This document shows, piece by piece, positions 1-10,932 of a DNA stretch of 32,568 nucleotides (within the stretch, counting starts at the first letter, position 1; each line of letters starts with the position of its first letter). Source of the DNA: Akkermansia muciniphila. Its GTDB lineage: Bacteria; Verrucomicrobiota; Verrucomicrobiia; Opitutales; Opitutaceae. The translations under genes and the position numbers were made by a program. The stretch lies in NCBI GenBank assembly GCA_945874545.1, contig CAMCHD010000005.1:1-32568 (forward strand), given 5' to 3'. The notes under the pieces were generated by a model that was given only the letters and a program-made list of their open reading frames with translations, searched no databases and was not told the DNA's origin.

Positions 1-215
1 GTGTTGAGGTCGCGGACAAAGCCTTGCAGCAGGAGGGCGAGCCCGAGTCCGGCGCAGAAACTTCCGACGCCCAGCCGATCGGGCAGGGCGCCCAGGCCGG
101 CGAGGGCGCCCACCCCGGTGGTCGCGAGCACCACGGCGAGGCCCTCGTGCCGGCGGTAGGCGGAGCCGTGCGCGTCTCCGGCGGGTGGGGCGGAGGGGCT
201 TTCCGGCGTCGGCAT
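1..215 (-). CDS. N-terminal part of a small hydrophobic (membrane) protein, truncated by window edge
   Basis: My reverse-strand translation from ATG at 215 is open to the edge: MPTPESPSAPPAGDAHGSAYRRHEGLAVVLATTGVGALAGLGALPDRLGVGSFCAGLGLALLLQGFVRDLN..., with hydrophobic segments. Confidence 0.5.
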   Translation of the reverse strand, partial: MPTPESPSAPPAGDAHGSAYRRHEGLAVVLATTGVGALAGLGALPDRLGVGSFCAGLGLALLLQGFVRDLN

Positions 216-294
216 GGCGGGGGCGGGCCTTGGCGGCGGTGGTCGGCGGAAGAACGAACGGTAGAGGCGGGAGAATCGAAAAACCGGCCGGGGC

Positions 295-1872
295 TCAGTC
301 GCCGACCGAGTCGTCGTCGAGGAAGATCCACTTATCGACGTCGAAGCGCTGGCGGTGGAGGGACTGGGCGTATTCGGGCTTCTTCACCAGGCTGCCGGGG
401 CTGTTCATCACCATCTGGATCTTTTCGTTGGGGATGTGGTGTTTCAGCAGGGTGAAGGAGGCGTCGTAGTCACGGCTATCGTAGTCGATGCCGAGTTTGC
501 GGTAGGCCTCGTCGGAGCTCAGGGCCTGGTTGCTCTCCGTCATCATGCGGTCGGCGGCGTAGGCGCCGAAGCCGGCGCCGCGGCCGTCGTTGTAGACCAG
601 CAGCATGGCGCCGACGCCGTAGGTCACGATGTGTTTCACCGACTCCTTCATCTTGTCGCGGTTGGACACGACGCGCAGCGGGAAGCGGTTGAACAACGAC
701 TCGGAATGCAGGCGGACGACCGGGATATCGTAGATGCGGGGGTGGCCGTGGGTGAGCACGACAAAGTCCTGGGAAGTCACGATGTCGTAGTAGACGTGCA
801 CGCGGAACCAGTAGGGCGTGGTGACGAGGTCGAGGATGGGGGCGTCGGGGTTGTCCTTGCGGTGGGCGGCGAGCGCGTCGGGGTTTATCTTAACGAAAAA
901 GCGGTTGTCGCGGATGACCTTGTAGCCGAGCACGAGGGGGTTGGCCCCGGCGGTGTAGCGGTCGATCAGGCCCTGGCCGAAGAGTTCGCGGAACTGGAGC
1001 TCGGTGAGGAGGATATCGTTGTCCACCGGCTTCATCGGCAGGAAGTAGCTGGCGGAGTAGACAAAGCGTTTGGCCGAGGGCAGGACGTGGGGGCGGAAGG
1101 GTTTGACCGGTTCCGGTGGGAGGGCGCGCTTCAGGGTGGACTCGGTGGGGCGTTTCAGGATGTGGCCGCCGGCGGCCTTGCTGGTCAGGTAGGCGAGGTT
1201 AAAGGGCGAGGGCTCGAACTCCAGGGTCTCGGTGCCGGCGACGGTCAGGCCCTGATCGCGCAGGGCGGCGACCTTGTCCGGATTATTGGTCAGGACGATC
1301 CAGGAGGCCTTGATGCCCAGCAGGTAGCAGATGTGGGAAATATTCTCGTAGTTGCGGTGGTCCTTTTTCAGCCCCATGGACGCGTAGGCGGCGAAGGTGG
1401 AGATCTGGTCGAGGGAGGCCTGCACGAGCATGCGGTCGCGGGCCTTGCCGACGTAGCCGACGCCGCGGCCTTCCTGGAGCAGGTAGAACAGCACGCCGTT
1501 GCCTTTTTCCGAGATCACCTTGAACGCGCCCTCGAGTTGTTGCACGCAGTCGCAATCGCAGCCGCGCAAGGTCTCGGAGGTCACGCAACTGGAGTGCAGG
1601 CGGGTGTAAAGGGTGGCGGCGGTCGAGATGTCGCCGTGGGCGAGGGCTACGATGTAGTGTTTGTCGATGATGTCCTGGAAAACGTAGGCGCGGAACAGGC
1701 CGAAGCGGGTGTCGAGCAGGCAGTTGGCGATGTAGGCGGTGGTGCCGTAGATCGGGCGCTCCTCGAGCGTGGTGGGTTTCAGCACGGCGCCGGCGGCGTG
1801 TTGCAGATCGCGGACGAGGTCGGCGAATTCGGGTGGGACGGCGCTGGTGGGATCAAAGGTGGCGGCGGACAT
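295..1872 (-). CDS. GTP cyclohydrolase II-like protein (RibA family) with two tandem GCH2-like regions
   Basis: ORF internal start MSAATFDPTS...; contains RLHSSCVTSETLRGCDCDCVQQLEGA (HSxC...CxC zinc motif), LFYLLQEGRGVGY and ASWIVLTNNPDKVAAL, as in RibA; a second RLHSES.../LLVYNDGRGAGFG.../MVMNSP region follows. Confidence 0.85.
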   Translation of the reverse strand: MSAATFDPTSAVPPEFADLVRDLQHAAGAVLKPTTLEERPIYGTTAYIANCLLDTRFGLFRAYVFQDIIDKHYIVALAHGDISTAATLYTRLHSSCVTSETLRGCDCDCVQQLEGAFKVISEKGNGVLFYLLQEGRGVGYVGKARDRMLVQASLDQISTFAAYASMGLKKDHRNYENISHICYLLGIKASWIVLTNNPDKVAALRDQGLTVAGTETLEFEPSPFNLAYLTSKAAGGHILKRPTESTLKRALPPEPVKPFRPHVLPSAKRFVYSASYFLPMKPVDNDILLTELQFRELFGQGLIDRYTAGANPLVLGYKVIRDNRFFVKINPDALAAHRKDNPDAPILDLVTTPYWFRVHVYYDIVTSQDFVVLTHGHPRIYDIPVVRLHSESLFNRFPLRVVSNRDKMKESVKHIVTYGVGAMLLVYNDGRGAGFGAYAADRMMTESNQALSSDEAYRKLGIDYDSRDYDASFTLLKHHIPNEKIQMVMNSPGSLVKKPEYAQSLHRQRFDVDKWIFLDDDSVGD

Positions 1873-1916
1873 GGAGGTGGGACGACGGGCGAGAAAGACC
1901 GGGAACGGAGAGTTTG

Positions 1917-1951
1917 GCGCAAAGGCGCGAAGGGACGCAAGGAGCGCCAAG
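1917..1951. repeat. Short degenerate octamer-type repeat (ggcgcaaaggcgcgaagggacgcaaggagcgccaag)
   Basis: Consecutive RCGCRAAG-like units in the intergenic region upstream of the GCH2-like gene. Confidence 0.5.
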
Positions 1952-2168
1952 CGCGGACCTTTGACAAGCGCGAGACGGAGTCGCCGCCGGGTCTTCGCCA
2001 GCCGGGGGTTTGTTTGGGGGCTCGCGTTTGGCGCTATCGCCAAAATGCCTCTCGCCCGCCGGGCCCAGGCGGTGATTCGGATCGGCGACGAGAGCGTGGG
2101 ACCCGGGCGCCGGCGAAAGGTGTGGTCGCTTCCCCTCGTCGGGGCCCGGGTGGCGGCATGCGTGTGAT

Positions 2169-4532
<2,364 letters not shown>

Positions 4533-4542
4533 CTAATCACAC

Positions 4543-4579
4543 ATAGGGAAAGCCTATTGGATAAATTGCCTGATCGATC
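4543..4579. promoter_or_regulatory. Candidate OxyR operator between katG and the oxyR-like gene
   Basis: ATAG-GGAAAGC-CTAT (4543-4557) matches ATAG-N7-CTAT exactly; the spaced second half (4565-4579, attg-cctgatc-gatc) is degenerate. Confidence 0.6.
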
Positions 4580-4587
4580 TGTAATAA

Positions 4588-5475
4588 ATGGATGTGCAAC
4601 GTTTAAGGTATTTCGTCGAGGTGGCTCGGCAAAAACATTTCACGCAAGCGGCGGAGGTATGCCGGGTGTCGCAGCCGTCGTTGAGCCAGCAGATCAAGAA
4701 GTTGGAGGCGGAGCTGGGCGGTCGGCTCTTTGAGCGCTCGCGGGAGCGGGTCAGTCTCACCGCGCTCGGGCAGGACTTTCTTAAACATGCGCGGGCCATC
4801 CTGGCGGAGGTGCAGGCGGCCGAGGAGTTTGTCACCCGGCAACAGGACGACGAGGCCCGGACGATCCGTCTGGGCGCGATCCCGACGATCGCGCCTTACC
4901 TCGCGCCGGCGCTGCTGGCCGCGATCCGTCGTCGGTTACCGAAGGCGCGTTTTGAACTTTTGGAGAGCCCGAGCGCGAATCTGGCGGAGGCCTTGATGAC
5001 GGGGCGGATCGACTACGCGCTGCTGGGGGCGGAGAGCGAAATCGAGGCGGAGTGCGACCACCTCGTGTTGCGGCGGGATGAGCTCATGTTGACCTTGCCG
5101 GTGGGGCATCGATTGGCGGAGTTGCCTGCGCTCGGTCGGGAGCATCTGCTCAGGGAGCGGGTTTTGCTGCTGGAGAAAGCGCATTGCCTGGCCGGGCAGG
5201 TCGGGGCGCTCTGCAAACAGCTCGGTTTGCAGGATCACTTTGATCTCCAAGGGTCGCAGATCGACACGCTGCTCGGTCTGGTGGAGCAGGGCTTTGGTCT
5301 GACTTTCACCCCCGCGATCGCGAGTCGGGTGCACCCGCATCGCCGGGTCGTTTTTCGCTCGCTCGGGAAGGCTGGGGGCGCGCGGGAGATTCGGCTCCTG
5401 TGGATCAGGCAGCAGTTTCCGACCCGGGCCCGAGGTGTGGTGCAGGAAGCGGCCCGGGAGTGCTCGGTCGGGTGA
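4588..5475 (+). CDS. oxyR: LysR-family transcriptional regulator, OxyR-like
   Basis: N-terminal LysR HTH (MDVQRLRYFVEVARQKHFTQAAEVCRVSQPSLSQQIKKLE); CLAGQVGALC Cys pair with OxyR spacing; divergent from katG. Confidence 0.88.
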   Translation: MDVQRLRYFVEVARQKHFTQAAEVCRVSQPSLSQQIKKLEAELGGRLFERSRERVSLTALGQDFLKHARAILAEVQAAEEFVTRQQDDEARTIRLGAIPTIAPYLAPALLAAIRRRLPKARFELLESPSANLAEALMTGRIDYALLGAESEIEAECDHLVLRRDELMLTLPVGHRLAELPALGREHLLRERVLLLEKAHCLAGQVGALCKQLGLQDHFDLQGSQIDTLLGLVEQGFGLTFTPAIASRVHPHRRVVFRSLGKAGGAREIRLLWIRQQFPTRARGVVQEAARECSVG

Positions 5476-5610
5476 TCTGGTTGGTCGACGCAAACGCGCG
5501 CACGCTGCGTCACAAGCCGGTCTAATGAAGGCGTGTGTTTTCGCCCATACCGCTCGCGCGTGGGTAAATAGAGCGCGGGAAAGGTCGTTTTAAGGGGGAG
5601 TTTTTCTCCA

Positions 5611-7461
5611 ATGAAATTGCACAATCTCACCCTCGCCAGGCGGCTGGGTCTCGTTTTTGGCGGCGCGCTCCTGATCATCACCGTGGCGCTCCTGTTGGTT
5701 TACCGGTCGCAGCGAACGGTGAGGGAAAGGCTCGACATCGTTCGTTTGCAGGCGGTGCCGGCCAACGCGGAAGCGGCGGCGCTGCTCGCGGCGATGGATG
5801 AGTTCCGGCTGAACGCGCGTATTTATGGCGTCACCGGCCTTTTGGCCGATCAGGAAAAGACGATGAGCGCCTTGGCGGAGGTGCAGCGCTGCGCGGCCGT
5901 GCTGAGGGATCGTCTCGCGGGCTCCGCCGATCTTGCCGCCCGCCTTGGCGCGGCCTTCCAGGCGTTTGAAGAAAGTCTCGAGTCCTATCTGCCCTTGCTG
6001 CAACGCACAACCGATGAACTCGCGGCCGCCCGGCGGCACCACGCGGCCTTGCTTGAGGCTTGTGCGCGCGCCGACGGCGCCGCCGATACCATGCTGGCCG
6101 GCATGTTGGCCGCCTCCGGTCGGGATCATGGCGCCGGCAACCATGCCGAGGCCGCCCGTCGGCTTGAGCGCATCGCGGGCATGCATGCCATCCAAATCGG
6201 CTTGCGCGGACTCTCCACCGCGGTGCGGCAGGCCGCCGATAATCGCGCGTTTGCGGCGCTGGAAACGGCGGCGGGGGACTTGCCCGCCTTGCGCCGCACC
6301 ACCGCGGAAATCCGGTCCACCCAGGTCAACGCGGACAACATCGCGCGGCTCGCCCAGGTGGACGACTCCTTGGTCGCATTCGGGAGCGAAGCCGAGGCTT
6401 TCCTGGCGGTTGTGCGCAAACTCGCCGAGACCAACGAGGCGCGGGCCGAGGCCGGGGAGCAGGCCGCGCGGGCCACCACTCGTTTCATCGAACTCGCCGG
6501 CGAGGTCGCCGGGGCGGAGATTCAGGAAACCAAGCGCAGTCTCGACGGTCTTTCCCTCACTCTTTTCCTGGGTTTGGGGATCAGTATCGCGCTCGGCGGA
6601 GCGGCCATTCTTTTCATCGTCAGAGGTCTGAATCGCACCCTGACCCGCACCGCCGAGTCCCTGCGCGATGGGGCGGCGCAGATATCGTCCGCCGCCGGGC
6701 AGGTTTCCTCCGCCAGTCAAACCCTGGCCGAGGGCACCAGTCAGCAGGCCGCCTCCTTGGAAGAGGTTTCGTCCTCGGTGGAGGAGCTTTCGGGCATGAC
6801 CAGACGGAACGCGGATAACGCCGCCGCCGGCCAGGCCGCCTCCGCGCACGCGAGGCAATCCGCCGAGGGAGGGGCCGCCGAGATGGGGCGGATGATCGAG
6901 GCGATGCAAGCGATCGAACAGTCGTCCCGGGATATCTCCAAAATCATCAAGACGATCGATGAAATCGCCTTTCAGACCAATATCCTGTCCCTGAACGCGG
7001 CGGTCGAGGCCGCGCGCGCGGGCGAGGCCGGGGCCGGGTTTGCGGTGGTGGCGGACGAGGTGCGCGCCCTGGCCCGGCGCTCGGCCGTCGCGGCGCGGGA
7101 AACGGCCGACAAAATCGCCGATGCCACGCAAAAATCCGCCCAGGGAATGCAACTCTCCGGCCGAGTCACCGCCTGTTTGGACGACATCCTGGGAAAGGCG
7201 CGCGAGGTCGATAGGTTGGTCGTCGAGGTGGCGACGGCCTCCCGCGAGCAGTCCGAGGGCATCGCCCAGATCAATGTCGCCCTTTCCCAGTTGGATAAAG
7301 TCACGCAAACCAACGCCGCGAACGCCGAGGAGACCGCTTCGGCGGCCGAGGAGCTCAACGCCCAATCCGCCGAGCTTCGGCAGGCCGCCGGACAGCTTTC
7401 GCGGCTGGTGGGCGTGGCCCGGAAGGATGCGCTCACGGCGGGGCAATCCGCCCCGGCCTGA
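5611..7461 (+). CDS. Methyl-accepting chemotaxis protein
   Basis: N-terminal TM, ligand-binding region, second TM, and signalling core [44 protein letters not shown]. Confidence 0.95.
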   Translation: MKLHNLTLARRLGLVFGGALLIITVALLLVYRSQRTVRERLDIVRLQAVPANAEAAALLAAMDEFRLNARIYGVTGLLADQEKTMSALAEVQRCAAVLRDRLAGSADLAARLGAAFQAFEESLESYLPLLQRTTDELAAARRHHAALLEACARADGAADTMLAGMLAASGRDHGAGNHAEAARRLERIAGMHAIQIGLRGLSTAVRQAADNRAFAALETAAGDLPALRRTTAEIRSTQVNADNIARLAQVDDSLVAFGSEAEAFLAVVRKLAETNEARAEAGEQAARATTRFIELAGEVAGAEIQETKRSLDGLSLTLFLGLGISIALGGAAILFIVRGLNRTLTRTAESLRDGAAQISSAAGQVSSASQTLAEGTSQQAASLEEVSSSVEELSGMTRRNADNAAAGQAASAHARQSAEGGAAEMGRMIEAMQAIEQSSRDISKIIKTIDEIAFQTNILSLNAAVEAARAGEAGAGFAVVADEVRALARRSAVAARETADKIADATQKSAQGMQLSGRVTACLDDILGKAREVDRLVVEVATASREQSEGIAQINVALSQLDKVTQTNAANAEETASAAEELNAQSAELRQAAGQLSRLVGVARKDALTAGQSAPA

Positions 7462-7493
7462 GCGCGGAGGCGGCGGCGGGCCGGACCCGGAGT

Positions 7494-8033
7494 TCACCAG
7501 GCGAGGCGCGACCAGATGAGGCGAAACGAGCCGGCGAAGTCGCGCGGGCGGTCGCGCACGGCGGCGTCGATTTCCGACCGGGTGCGCCAGGCGCCGTCCA
7601 TGATCTCCGCCGGATGAAGGGTGAACGGACCCGCGTGGCGCACCCGGTAGACCCAGACGAACTCCTGGCCGGTTTCGCGGCAGGGTTCCAGCCGGAGCCA
7701 GGGTTCCAGTTGGTGCGGCCCGTCCAGGTGAACCCCGATCTCCTCGGCCAGCTCGCGCACCGCCGCCGCCGGGTAATCTTCGCCCGCGTCGACGTGGCCG
7801 GAACAGGAGGCGCACCACCGGCCGGGCGCGGAATCTTTCAACAGCGATCGGCGCTGGAGAAACACCCGTCCGGCCTCGTCGAGGCACAGCGCGTGGACCG
7901 CGCGGTGGCGGAGTTTTTGGGCGTGCACGTCGGCGCGTCGGGCCTGGCCGACCACGCGGTCATGCTCGTCCACCACGTCGAACACTTCGTCCGCGCTCTG
8001 TGCCGCCCCGCCGCCCTTTACTTTGCCATCCAT
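7494..8033 (-). CDS. Nudix hydrolase (YfcD / isopentenyl-diphosphate isomerase-like)
   Basis: Internal start MDGKVKGGG...; Nudix box GHVDAGEDYPAAAVRELAEEIGV matches GX5EX7REUXEEXGU. Confidence 0.88.
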   Translation of the reverse strand: MDGKVKGGGAAQSADEVFDVVDEHDRVVGQARRADVHAQKLRHRAVHALCLDEAGRVFLQRRSLLKDSAPGRWCASCSGHVDAGEDYPAAAVRELAEEIGVHLDGPHQLEPWLRLEPCRETGQEFVWVYRVRHAGPFTLHPAEIMDGAWRTRSEIDAAVRDRPRDFAGSFRLIWSRLAW

Positions 8034-8070
8034 GTGTGTCCTTTCGTGGGGCTTTCCCCGCCCGCACGCC

Positions 8071-8538
8071 ATGCCGAAAATCGAAGTAAACCAGGTCGCC
8101 GAAATCCTTAAACGCAACGACGTCGATCCCGCCCTGCTCCGCCAGATCGTCGAGGAGATGAACCAGGCGGTGGAGCCCGAGGTGGACGAGGAGAAACCGC
8201 CGGCGGTGAAGAAGCAGTTCTCCATCCTCATCTCCGATCCGGACGGCAAGCTGCCCGCCGGCGAGTTCACCGGCTGGGTGCTGCAAATCCCCGAGGACGC
8301 CTCCGTGACCAGCGCGCCCGAGCGCATCCACAAGGCCGCCTACGAGTTCAACACCACCAAGAAGGGCCGCATGATGCCGGCCAAGACCATGGCCGACGCG
8401 ATCGAGAACGTGCCGGCGAAGTGCTTCAAGGAGCAGCAGGTCTGGATCAAGACCAAGGCTCCGGTCTTCATGATGACGACCAACAACGAGATCCCCTCGG
8501 AAAAGACCGACCGCGCCACCCGCCGCGGACGCGTCTAG
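8071..8538 (+). CDS. Conserved-looking hypothetical protein (155 aa)
   Basis: MPKIEVNQVAEILKRNDVDPALLRQIVEEMNQAVEPEVDEEK...; starts 37 bp from the divergent Nudix start and ends 13 bp before the next CDS. No family recognised. Confidence 0.8.
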   Translation: MPKIEVNQVAEILKRNDVDPALLRQIVEEMNQAVEPEVDEEKPPAVKKQFSILISDPDGKLPAGEFTGWVLQIPEDASVTSAPERIHKAAYEFNTTKKGRMMPAKTMADAIENVPAKCFKEQQVWIKTKAPVFMMTTNNEIPSEKTDRATRRGRV

Positions 8539-8551
8539 TTCCCCGCCGCCC

Positions 8552-9175
8552 ATGTCCACCCCGCCCGCGCGCAAGTTTATCCTCGGCCTCGATCTCGACG
8601 GGGTCGTGGTTGATTTTTATCGCGCCCTCAAACCCGTCGCCGCCGCGTGGCTGGGCAAACGTCCCGAGGAGTTGACCGACGACTTTCGCTACGGGCTGAA
8701 GGAGTGGGGGCTGCTCGAAAAGGTGCCCGGCGCCGGAGGCTACGACCTCACCTACCCGCTGCTGCACAAGCACGCGGTAAACCAGCACGGCATCTTCAAA
8801 AACGCCGACCCCATCGCGCTCGCGCCCTTTACCCTGCGGCGGCTTTCCCGCCTCGGCGTGCACATCCGCATCATCACCCACCGCCTCTACGTCGGCGGCC
8901 TGCACGGCGAATCCGTCACCCAGACCGCCGAGTGGCTGGAGAAACACGACGTGCCCTACCGCGACCTGTGTTTTGTGGAGGACAAACTCTCCATCAACGC
9001 CGACCTCTACATCGACGATTCGCCGAAAAACATCGAGGCCTACCGCGCGGACGGCCGCCCCTGCATCATCTTCGACAACCCCACCAACCGCCACCTCGGC
9101 GACGAACTCCGGGCCCGCACCTGGGACGAGGTTTACGAGTTGGTCGCCGTCGCGCACGGTCGCGCCCAAGCCTAG
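8552..9175 (+). CDS. 5'(3')-deoxyribonucleotidase-like HAD phosphatase
   Basis: HAD motif LGLDLDGVVVDFYRAL; HIRIITHRL; FVEDKLSINADLYIDDSPKNI; resembles the NT5C family. Confidence 0.8.
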   Translation: MSTPPARKFILGLDLDGVVVDFYRALKPVAAAWLGKRPEELTDDFRYGLKEWGLLEKVPGAGGYDLTYPLLHKHAVNQHGIFKNADPIALAPFTLRRLSRLGVHIRIITHRLYVGGLHGESVTQTAEWLEKHDVPYRDLCFVEDKLSINADLYIDDSPKNIEAYRADGRPCIIFDNPTNRHLGDELRARTWDEVYELVAVAHGRAQA

Positions 9176-9234
9176 GCCGCCCGCCCCGTCCGCCGCTCCG
9201 TCCTTCTTCGCCGAAGTTTCCTTTTTTCGACCCG

Positions 9235-9612
9235 ATGCAAAACCCGCCCGCCGCCGCCTTCCTCGCGCCGGCCTTCGTGGTCTTCGAGATCGCGCAGCTG
9301 GTCTACGCCGAGCGTTTCCTCGGCGTGAAACAGATCCAGTCCGGGGGCGACCCGCGCGAGTTGGGGCCGCCGGAGCCGGTGGCCCTGCTCTGGGTGGTGA
9401 TGATCTGCGCGCAAAACGCCTGGCTCCTCTGGCTGCTCAGCGAGGGGCCGACGCGTATCCACGCCGCGTGTCTGCTGCTCGTCAGCCTGTGCGGTTTCGC
9501 CCTGCGCGGCGGGTGCGCGCTGCGCTGGGTGTTGGTCATCCTGACCGTCGAGGGCGCGTTGCGGCTCGGCCTGATGGTCTCGATGTTTGGTGCGGCCTGG
9601 CGGGCGCTGTAA
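9235..9612 (+). CDS. Small integral membrane protein (125 aa)
   Basis: MQNPPAAAFLAPAFVVFEIAQLVYAERF...; several hydrophobic helices; downstream of and co-directional with the HAD gene. Confidence 0.7.
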   Translation: MQNPPAAAFLAPAFVVFEIAQLVYAERFLGVKQIQSGGDPRELGPPEPVALLWVVMICAQNAWLLWLLSEGPTRIHAACLLLVSLCGFALRGGCALRWVLVILTVEGALRLGLMVSMFGAAWRAL

Positions 9613-9641
9613 CGCCGCCAATCAAACCAAGGTCTAATTTT

Positions 9642-9730
9642 GAGCGCAAAGACGCGAAGGCGCAAAGCCCGATCTTAAGGCTCTGATTTTTAATATTTTG
9701 TGTGTCTCTTGGCGTCTTCGCGCTTTGCTC
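9642..9730. repeat. Inverted pair of octamer-type repeats between convergent genes
   Basis: Left gagcgcaaagacgcgaaggcgcaaag (9642-9667); right arm ending cttggcgtcttcgcgctttgctc reads gagcaaagcgcgaagacgccaag on the minus strand. Confidence 0.6.
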
Positions 9731-9800
9731 GGATTGGGTTGAGGAATCGGAAGGGGACGTGGCTACGGTTTTGGCCGCGAGGTGCGGACGCGGCGGTCGG

Positions 9801-10859
9801 TCACTCCGCCGTCGGCGTGGTGGTCTCGTGGGTCGGCCAGTCCGCCAGCAGGGCGGCGACGACGGTCGAGCCGACCTTATGGGCGGCCTCGAGGGCGGGC
9901 AGCATGCCCTGATACTCGGCCACCATGCTGGCGGCGGCGGACTGGCCGGTCGGCGGGCGGGAAAAATTGCTGCCGGTGCGGAGCACGAGCACGCGGTCGA
10001 AGCGGACCTTGCCCAGCGCGTCGAGGCGGGTGAGGGCGTTGGCCAGGCCGTGGTCCTCCATGTTCGTCATGGTCGCGTCGCCCCGGCCGTCGGTGTAGAA
10101 CGCGGCCCAGTCGTCGGCCCACTTTTGCAGGACCGCGCCGTGCCAGTAGCGGCAGGACGCGAAGCTGTCGCCCAGCAGCACCACGGGGCCTTTCTGCACC
10201 GCCGGGAAATCGGCGTAGAGGGCCCGGTGGGCGGCGGCGGCGGGCGAGTCGGCGAGCGCGAGGTCCTTGGTCCGGGCGTAGGCCCAGGCGACCAGGCCGG
10301 GGTTGAGCGTCCACGCCATGGGTTTCGGGGCCCAGGCGGGGATGACGGGTTTGGTCAGCGGGCTCTTGTTGCCCAGGGCCATGATGCCGTAGGGCCAGTC
10401 GGCCGGGGCCTCGCGGCTGTCGATCTCGTAGGCGATGTCGCCGTCGAGGACGTGGCGCGCCCAGGCCGCGCTGCCTTCCGCCGCGCGGCCGGGGTCCACG
10501 CCCGCGATGCCGTTGATCAGCCAGTAGCTGCGGGAAAAATCAAAACGCGGGTCTAGCCCCAGGGCGAAGAGTTGCAGACCGGAGCGCACGGTGGTGCCGG
10601 AGACCACGCCAAAAACGCCGGTGGCGGGATTGTAGCACACCGGGTGATCGAGCCCGGGCACGACGACGGACTCGGTCAGGCGTTCGCGTTCGGCCCAAAA
10701 CTGGAACTCGCCGGGGGTGTCGCCGGTGTCGGCGCCAACCTCGAAGGTGGCCACCACCACGACCTTGGGGCGAAAGGGCTCCGCCGCCGGCGCCACCTTC
10801 AGGACGGCGCAAAACAGCGTGACAAAAAGCAGGGCGCGAAAAAGCGGAGTGAGGAGCAT
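9801..10859 (-). CDS. Purine nucleoside permease (NUP) family protein with N-terminal signal peptide
   Basis: MLLTPLFRALLFVTLFCAVLKVAPAAEPFRPKVVVVATFEVGADTGDTPGEFQFWAER...; VVLRTGSNFSRPP; NUP-like throughout. Confidence 0.82.
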   Translation of the reverse strand: MLLTPLFRALLFVTLFCAVLKVAPAAEPFRPKVVVVATFEVGADTGDTPGEFQFWAERERLTESVVVPGLDHPVCYNPATGVFGVVSGTTVRSGLQLFALGLDPRFDFSRSYWLINGIAGVDPGRAAEGSAAWARHVLDGDIAYEIDSREAPADWPYGIMALGNKSPLTKPVIPAWAPKPMAWTLNPGLVAWAYARTKDLALADSPAAAAHRALYADFPAVQKGPVVLLGDSFASCRYWHGAVLQKWADDWAAFYTDGRGDATMTNMEDHGLANALTRLDALGKVRFDRVLVLRTGSNFSRPPTGQSAAASMVAEYQGMLPALEAAHKVGSTVVAALLADWPTHETTTPTAE

Positions 10860-10932
10860 GCCATCGCCTTTGCACCCGCCGTGCCAAGCCCGCTGCGGCC
10901 GGCGGTGGTCGCCGCACCGCGGGGCAGCCCGT

